A stretch of 64,000 nucleotides of DNA from JBEKOF01 sp049513975. GTDB taxonomy: Bacteria > Verrucomicrobiota > Verrucomicrobiia > Limisphaerales > Palsa-1400. Numbering within the stretch: the first letter of the stretch is position 1; every line of letters starts with the position of its first letter. A model generated the notes under the pieces. It saw nothing but the letters and a program-made list of their open reading frames with translations. It had not been told where the DNA came from and did no database searches. The position numbers were made by a program, and so were the translations under genes. Where the stretch lies: positions 1 to 64,000 of the forward strand of contig JBEKVM010000029.1 in NCBI GenBank assembly GCA_049513975.1. The letters run 5' to 3'. This document shows positions 59,601-64,000 of this stretch, piece after piece.

Positions 59601-59727
59601 GATTGGGTGTTTTGCTGGGGATGCCGGTCTGCGTGTCGTAGAGCCAGTGGTGCTCCGGCTCGGTGTAGGGCGAGCAGAGAATGGGATTCTCGACCGGCTG
59701 AATCGGGATTTGTTCTTCTTTGCTCAT
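56674..59727 (-). CDS. Type III-like restriction enzyme subunit (SF2 helicase-nuclease)
   Basis: 1,017 residues. Walker A in FACKMATGSGKTVLMAML, DEAD-box-like VLNDEGHHAYRP, helicase motif VI in CEQVVGRGLRRMDY, and a C-terminal PD-(D/E)xK-type segment VTLILEIKGQSHED. The sequence style matches BPTD_3080-type restriction endonucleases. The start overlaps the methyltransferase stop by 4 bases. With it, the pair would cut unmethylated foreign DNA. Confidence 0.92.
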   Translation of the reverse strand: MSKEEQIPIQPVENPILCSPYTEPEHHWLYDTQTGIPSKTPNRRPASYWFKSERTGSAQMSLLAEEERDDLPLVNALREDVKRWRESGWENGSETTKQLLRHWWRQDRARRLFFCQIEAAETIIYLREILAQGKKPRWTPKLAPEEYRALCQGQNPRPHEWITKIAQHPKLADIPNEQGLKSIPRFACKMATGSGKTVLMAMLISWAFCNRGTKPGDPRFPRRALVLCPNLTIKERLAVLYPGDVDNYYEQFDLVPTTLRGELAKGKVLVTNWHWLGPESEVIKVGSATVGKLGPETPEAFAQNRLGDLWETEPLMVLNDEGHHAYRPAPVGEDEKLTPEEKKEREDATVWVSGLDKINSACGIALCVDMSATPFYIHGSGYPEGSPFPWIVSDFSLVDAIESGITKIPRLPAIDNTGRPDPKYFKLWEHITRDLKAGEKFTGGKVKPEVVYRKAEDALLTLTGEWKQRYDVMQKATPGQERKPPVMIIVCDNTDIAEHFHRMISGEETIAADSPDEEEDEDSPKRKKIAKPQKAYSSGLNGFPQLWNQKGAEVTLRIDSELLRAAENEDPKATRKEAAEELRKIVSTVGKVGEPGERIRCVVSVNMLSEGWDADNVTQILGLRAFHSQLLCEQVVGRGLRRMDYTPDPQTGLLTAEYVDIFGVPFSLIPFKGREPGGGPPPEDRPKHEIMALPARKQFEIRFPIVEGYVVDLKRNLIQCDVRQVERTGLDPWNTPTAAFVRPQVGYQIGHPSAHGGFGFTEVNRHEYYASVHPQTIAFEIAREIVRELTETAHAGKESLKRQSRVTLFPQVLKIVQDYIGTRVEFCGCHPCEIGLQTYAQRIVSLLVAAITPDDAKGETPLLPRLNRYKPIGSTESVHFKTVKPVLITEASHLNLVACDTNSWEQAAVFQLEKLAKEGIVTCYARNDRLEFNIPYELYGNPHVYEPDFLVKLASGVTLILEIKGQSHEDTEAKHQAARRWLSAVNHWGRLGQWDFLVCHEPQKLAEEIARQSARRP

Positions 59728-62700
59728 GGCAGCTCCATGACGCGCATTCCTTCGTTGCCGCGCGGGTCAATGACCTTGACTGCCACACGCCATTTCTCGC
59801 CCTTCTTTAGCCGGGGTGGTCGCGGAAAGGGCAGGCTCTCCAGGCCGCTCAATGCGGAAAACGCGTCTTCCTCAATTATGCCCCGGTCGCCCAGCGCCCT
59901 GGCCAGCTTGTCCCATTTGGTCTTGTCCGGGAAAAATGCCTGGCAAATGCAGAACGTCCGTCCGTCGTAATCGCTGTCCAGCCACCATGCGGCGATGCGT
60001 TCCTTGTTGGTCGGGAAAAGAGTATTGGTGACCGGGTCATAGACATCCATGCCCTCAACTTCGATGGTGTATGTGCCGTCCGATTGTTTTGCCGGGCCTT
60101 TGATGCGCGGGGCGCTGAAAACGGTGAAAAGCTGGCTGCCGGGCTGGGTTTTTAGCAAGTCGCCCATCGCCACATCGGGGCGAATGAGCGCCATGTGCAA
60201 TCGCAATTTCGGGTGGCTGCCGCCTGCAATGGCGTCCTGGGCGGCTGCGTCGAAGCCAAAGGCGGCAAATACAACGTCGTCATAGGCTTTGCGGTTTGCA
60301 TCGCGAATAACGTCCTCCACTTGGTAGGCGGTGAGGTTGCCGACGTCGGGGCCGATGGTTACTGCGACGTGGCGTTGTCTCTGGTCGCCGTTGGCCCATT
60401 CGCCCTCGGCATGGATGAGAGAGGCGCCGGTGATTGGTTCAAGGCGGCCGAATTTCATGTTTTTGTTTCCGGGGAAATCCACGCCGCTGGCTTTCAGGAG
60501 ACGGATGACTTTATCAAGGTGGGCCTCCACGTTCTGAACCTCGGCGGCGGATGTGGGCTGGCTCGCGTCGGCGGTGGGAATGAACGTTTCCAGCGGCTCC
60601 GGTGCGCCGCCGATGGGTGTCTCTAGCCCTTCTTCCACGGCGATGACACCTTCCACGGTGAATGGGCCGCTGACGCGGACAATGCCCGGCACTTCTTCCG
60701 GTTTGTCCACGAGTTCTTCCATCTCGGCGTTGGCTGCAATGCACTGATTGACCTCGTCCATTTTTGAACGCCAGGCTTGGCGGTATTGCTTCAAGGCTTC
60801 CTGCAATGGTTTGGGCCAGTCGGGATCGGTGTCGAACGGGACTTCCCACTCCTGCCATTGCTGTTGGCGAGTTGGGGATTGTGGATTGCCGGGAAGCAAC
60901 CAACGGCGGCGGTCGGCTTCGGTGATACTTTTCTTTCCCTCTTCCCGTTCCTTCCGCTTGAGTTTTTCGGCCACGAGGGCCGATTGCTCAGGCGTCACTT
61001 GCTTGAGAGCGGCGTTCAGTTCCTGGAGGCGCTGGGCGAGAATTGGCCCGTGTTTGGCGAAGATGGGGTCCAGCGATGTGTTGCGGGCGATGCTTTTGAG
61101 TGTAACGTGTGGCAGGGTTGTACAGGAAAAAGTTTTCGGTTGATCTCCTGCGTTTTTCAGCCAGGTGCCTTTCGGGTTGCGGGTCAGGTCCTCGGCGCTC
61201 AGTTCGCGCAGTTTGAAATAGGGGAAGCGGGCCGTGAGAAGCCGTTGCTTGGCCAATGCTAGTGCGACACGGCTTGTGTCGAGTGTAATCCATCGGCGTC
61301 CCCATTGCTCGGCCACATAAGCCGTGGTCCCGCTGCCGCATGTTGGGTCTAACACCAAATCCCCGGGATCTGTCGTCATTAGGAGACAGCGCTGAACCAC
61401 TTTGGTTGTGGTTTGAACCACGTATATCTTGTCTTGCTCGGCGGTCCCCATTGTGTCAGCCCATAAGTTTCCGAGGACGCTCGCGGAAAAGTCGTGGAAA
61501 TACTTCTTGAAGTTCGCGAATTCGCGCGTCTTAAGAAGTCGCTCGGCATTCTTCAACCGCTGCATCCCTGTGGCGTTCGTTTTCCAGCCGCCCTTCTTGG
61601 GGCGTCTTACTTGCTCACCGTCAAGTCCAAAGTCGAACGTAGTGGATTCGCTTGCTGTTTCTGATGTCAGGGGATCGCCCCTCCATGCGCGGGCGTTTTT
61701 CGGGACACTCTCGGGGTCTTCGCGCTCTTCGTCTAAAATCGGACGGGACCATCCTTCGGGAAGCTCGATGCGCGCGAATCTCGCTCCGGCACCCTCCCGG
61801 AGGTCCTTCGTGACGTAAAGGGGATTGTATTTCATTCCATCGAAGTCGCGGGAGTACCAGAGGAGATAATCGGAGACGTTGTCGAGTCTCGCCTCGCCCA
61901 TGCCGCCAGTCTTTTTAACCGTGATGAGGGAGATGAAGTTGTCGGCGCGGAAGACCTCATCCATGAGGCAGCGCACGCGGTGGATGTTCTCGTCGCTGAT
62001 TTGAACGAAAATTGATCCTGTGTTGGCAAGTAATTCTTTTGCCATCGCCAAGCGGTCGCGGAGATAAGCCAGATAGGAATGGATTCCAAGCGTCCAAGTA
62101 TCGCGGTAGGCTTTGACCATTTCCGGCTCGCGCGTCAGGTCTTGCTCGCGGTCTTTCACGTCGCGCTGCCCGAGCTGCGGCTGGAAATTGGAACTGAATT
62201 TGATTCCGTAGGGCGGATCGAAATAGATCATCTGCACCTTGCCGGCCAGGTCTTCGCGGCGGGCCAGGCTCGCCATGACTTGCAGGGAGTCGCCCAAAAT
62301 GAGCCGGTTGGACCAATCCACGTCGTATTTGTAAAACTGGACGGCCTCGGCGTAGGATTGCTGCGGGTCGGCAAAAAGTTCGCGCTGCACGTCCTGCCTG
62401 GCCAGCACGCGCAAGATGGCTTGGGTGGAAACGCGCTCGTGGATGTGAAGGGCGACCGGTTCGACTTCAAACCACGGCTTTTCGCGTTTGCCGGACCATT
62501 CAAGCCAAGGCTCGTGGTTGCGGAGAGCGGCAGCAAGGGTGCGGGCTTCGTCCTCCGTCAATGCCCGTTTGCGCGAAGTTTGGAGAAGTTCGGGCAGGCG
62601 GTCAGTTTCCGTCGCGTCCGTGGCGGAGCGGAGCGTAGGTGGCAAGTGCGGATTGTACTCGTACCTGAGCTTGGGCGCTTCTTGCAGGATGCCCTGGGAC

Positions 62701-62798
62701 TCAAGCCCGGCCGGCGGGATGTTCTTCCGTTTGGTTGGGTATTTGTACGACGCGACATCCCCGCTGGCGGCGGGCGGCCCGACATTTTTGCGCGGCAT
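59724..62798 (-). CDS. Type III-like DNA methyltransferase (N6/N4 beta class)
   Basis: 1,024 residues. Catalytic VQMIYFDPPYGIKFSSNFQP (DPPY), 'SIFVQISDENIHRVRCLMDE' and the SAM-binding VLDPTCGSGTTAYVAEQWG come in beta-class order. A long C-terminal part (about 590-1024) probably contains target recognition and restriction-subunit contacts. Longer than usual Mod proteins (about 600-700). Confidence 0.93.
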   Translation of the reverse strand: MPRKNVGPPAASGDVASYKYPTKRKNIPPAGLESQGILQEAPKLRYEYNPHLPPTLRSATDATETDRLPELLQTSRKRALTEDEARTLAAALRNHEPWLEWSGKREKPWFEVEPVALHIHERVSTQAILRVLARQDVQRELFADPQQSYAEAVQFYKYDVDWSNRLILGDSLQVMASLARREDLAGKVQMIYFDPPYGIKFSSNFQPQLGQRDVKDREQDLTREPEMVKAYRDTWTLGIHSYLAYLRDRLAMAKELLANTGSIFVQISDENIHRVRCLMDEVFRADNFISLITVKKTGGMGEARLDNVSDYLLWYSRDFDGMKYNPLYVTKDLREGAGARFARIELPEGWSRPILDEEREDPESVPKNARAWRGDPLTSETASESTTFDFGLDGEQVRRPKKGGWKTNATGMQRLKNAERLLKTREFANFKKYFHDFSASVLGNLWADTMGTAEQDKIYVVQTTTKVVQRCLLMTTDPGDLVLDPTCGSGTTAYVAEQWGRRWITLDTSRVALALAKQRLLTARFPYFKLRELSAEDLTRNPKGTWLKNAGDQPKTFSCTTLPHVTLKSIARNTSLDPIFAKHGPILAQRLQELNAALKQVTPEQSALVAEKLKRKEREEGKKSITEADRRRWLLPGNPQSPTRQQQWQEWEVPFDTDPDWPKPLQEALKQYRQAWRSKMDEVNQCIAANAEMEELVDKPEEVPGIVRVSGPFTVEGVIAVEEGLETPIGGAPEPLETFIPTADASQPTSAAEVQNVEAHLDKVIRLLKASGVDFPGNKNMKFGRLEPITGASLIHAEGEWANGDQRQRHVAVTIGPDVGNLTAYQVEDVIRDANRKAYDDVVFAAFGFDAAAQDAIAGGSHPKLRLHMALIRPDVAMGDLLKTQPGSQLFTVFSAPRIKGPAKQSDGTYTIEVEGMDVYDPVTNTLFPTNKERIAAWWLDSDYDGRTFCICQAFFPDKTKWDKLARALGDRGIIEEDAFSALSGLESLPFPRPPRLKKGEKWRVAVKVIDPRGNEGMRVMELP

Positions 62799-63286
62799 GG
62801 TTCAGCCTTGGTTTTGGCAGCCCGGGCCGTTGTCGGGATGGCTTGCGTTCTGTGAAAGGGATTCCGTGCCGAAAAATGAAGGGGCGTGACCTACACACGC
62901 TCCTTCACAGGCACGGAGATGCCCTTTACGGAACGCTTTCGGGCACGCCCGAGTGGGCATGCCTTCGAGCGCCGTCCGTAAAGTCGAAATTCTCCGTTTC
63001 GTGAAGGACAGCAGCCGAAGCTACGCGAATTGATTCTTGTTAAAAATTCTGGTCGTTTTTGCTCTTGTCTGAAAACGCGAGACTATGCCGTGAGCTTCCG
63101 CGATGCAATCACTGAGTTTTCGCCGCGCTCATTTTCAGCGGAGGCAAGTCGGCTTCGGGCGATTTGGGCAATCGCTGGCATGTCGGCTGTGGTGCGATGG
63201 GTGTTTGGGCGCAACACGGGCGATTTGCCAACGCGACCGCGGAGTCCGTCACCGCCCTGCCCACTCATGACTGACGGATCATAAAC
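62799..63286. repeat. Gap with two nested inverted repeats
   Basis: 62863-62918: TCCGTGCC and GGCACGGA flank GAAGGGGCGTG/CACGCTCCTTC. 62924-62983: CTTTACGGA and TCCGTAAAG flank further paired arms (GCCCGAGTGGGC). Both lie upstream of the methyltransferase and could be its control region or a foldback element. No gene is supported here. Confidence 0.6.
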
Positions 63287-64000
63287 TCACCCCAACTCCG
63301 GTTTCCGGGTCAAAACCCAGATGTGGCTGCGAACGGCTTCGACTAATGGGTCCGCACTCGTCTGGTCAAGGCGGCGCAGGATTTTTTCCCAGCGGTAGGC
63401 GAAGCTGCCGCCGGTGTCGTACTTGCAATGTTGGAAGAGGGTGTCGAAGGAGCGGCGGCGTTTGCGATAGTCTTCCTGGATGTGAACAAACCGCTCACGA
63501 AATGCGGTGAGATAGACCCGGGCGAATCCGGTTCCGTTGGACAGGAGTTTGGCCCGGGTGTTGACGGGCCGGGCGTAATGTTCGGCAAAGGCGTCCAACG
63601 GACGTTCGTATTCGCCGAAAGCGCCACTGTGATCGCTGACCAGAATCTCCGCCGGCAGCCCCTCCTCGTCTTCCCGGATGACTTCGTCGCCATCGTCGAA
63701 GACCGGGGAGGCGCCCTGGTACAAAGCCCGGCCGACGATCATGTTGGAGGCGGCGGCCTTGCCAAGCAGGGTGGCCAGCCGGATGGCGTAGTCGGCCCGC
63801 GCCAGTTTTTCCATGGGCACTTTGTCGCTGGCGACGCCTTCCAGATAGTCGCGCTCGAAGTAGGTGGTGCGAATGAGCTGCCCGCGATACTTTCCCGCCA
63901 GGCCAGTGTAGGTTTCGTTCAGGCGCCGCATGACGACACGGGAGGGCAGGTTCATGCCCAACTGGCGGCAGCCGAGCCTTCGATCCAGCCAGTAATCGGT
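63287..64000 (-). CDS. Partial protein of unknown function, cut by the window edge
   Basis: The reading frame stays open to base 64000, so the true start is outside. About 237 residues are visible, including MNLPSRVVMRRLNETYTGLA, LLGKAAASNMIVGRALYQG and FQHCKYDTGGSFAYRWEKIL. Mostly helical and soluble, no motif recognised. It may belong with the restriction-modification genes downstream on the same strand, but the gap is 488 bases. Confidence 0.65.
   Translation of the reverse strand, partial: TDYWLDRRLGCRQLGMNLPSRVVMRRLNETYTGLAGKYRGQLIRTTYFERDYLEGVASDKVPMEKLARADYAIRLATLLGKAAASNMIVGRALYQGASPVFDDGDEVIREDEEGLPAEILVSDHSGAFGEYERPLDAFAEHYARPVNTRAKLLSNGTGFARVYLTAFRERFVHIQEDYRKRRRSFDTLFQHCKYDTGGSFAYRWEKILRRLDQTSADPLVEAVRSHIWVLTRKPELG

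Noticed and set aside
62872..63004. Possible transposase fragment (MKGRDLHTLLHRHGDALYG)
   Set aside because: The frame lies on inverted repeats and lacks any catalytic motif.
63030..63284. Plus-strand open frame between the methyltransferase and the edge gene
   Set aside because: Residue pattern is not protein-like and it has no recognisable start context.

Overview
The window looks like a chromosome segment from the Verrucomicrobiota, probably near Pedosphaera/Limisphaerales. This is an inference from gene style, not a database match. The clues are high GC, an ECF sigma factor with a membrane-bound tail, pseudopilins with a Thr-Arg-Val-Asp head, large secreted propeller proteins ending in a Tyr-Tyr-Arg-Ile type tail, many secreted glycoside hydrolases, and intergenic arrays of 7-bp repeats.

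Layout. 0.4-5.3 kb: a primary-type sigma factor, apt, a PAP2 phosphatase/glycosyltransferase fusion and a GH43 enzyme. 5.3-11 kb: DUF3788, a slipin/NfeD membrane pair, an ECF sigma factor with a paralogous downstream gene, and a PhoB-like regulator. 11-17 kb: an arabinanase-type GH43, an RNase II-type protein, a TonB-dependent receptor and hscB. 17-27 kb: a giant propeller protein and a pseudopilin bracketed by hscB and a duplicated hscB 3' end, then an EF-hand protein divergent from a two-component system, then a junction between a GH51 remnant and NHL repeats. 27-34 kb: DUF309, M50 protease, leuD, aminopeptidase, TlpA, hicAB, and a glnS that has lost its HIGH segment through a frameshifting deletion. 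35-41 kb: a propeller gene between two repeats, then dgt, ispH and a MurG-like transferase.

41.1-46.0 kb is a complete 4.85-kb integrative element in the 3' end of tRNA-Pro. It has exact 28-bp att repeats, a tyrosine integrase, an excisionase-like protein, an HUH replication initiator, and two attC-like sites each placed just after a small ORF, as in integron cassettes. The attachment core lies inside the integrase reading frame, so integration changes the integrase C-terminus. A decayed relative at 35.2-36.9 kb carries a different gene in the same slot.

46.9-52.4 kb is the most remarkable part. It is a minus-strand array of 30 foldable tRNA genes plus one fragment, covering 19 amino acids clearly and Tyr probably, with an initiator-like tRNA. 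By hand folding, all carry G at T-loop position 55 instead of the near-universal U, and most carry A at D-loop position 18 instead of G. G19-C56 is kept in 27 of the 29 whose T-loop is intact and whose D-arm can be read, and position 56 becomes A only in the two that lack G19. This looks like a coherent rewrite of the D-loop/T-loop contact. A single host-type tRNA-Pro at 41.1 kb is canonical. The array is interrupted by an HNH gene, a sirtuin and an orphan membrane protein, and by about 104-bp palindromic elements placed exactly at tRNA CCA ends.

53-64 kb: a DUF5703 protein with a LamG-like insertion, a two-gene type III-like restriction-modification system, and a gene cut by the window edge.
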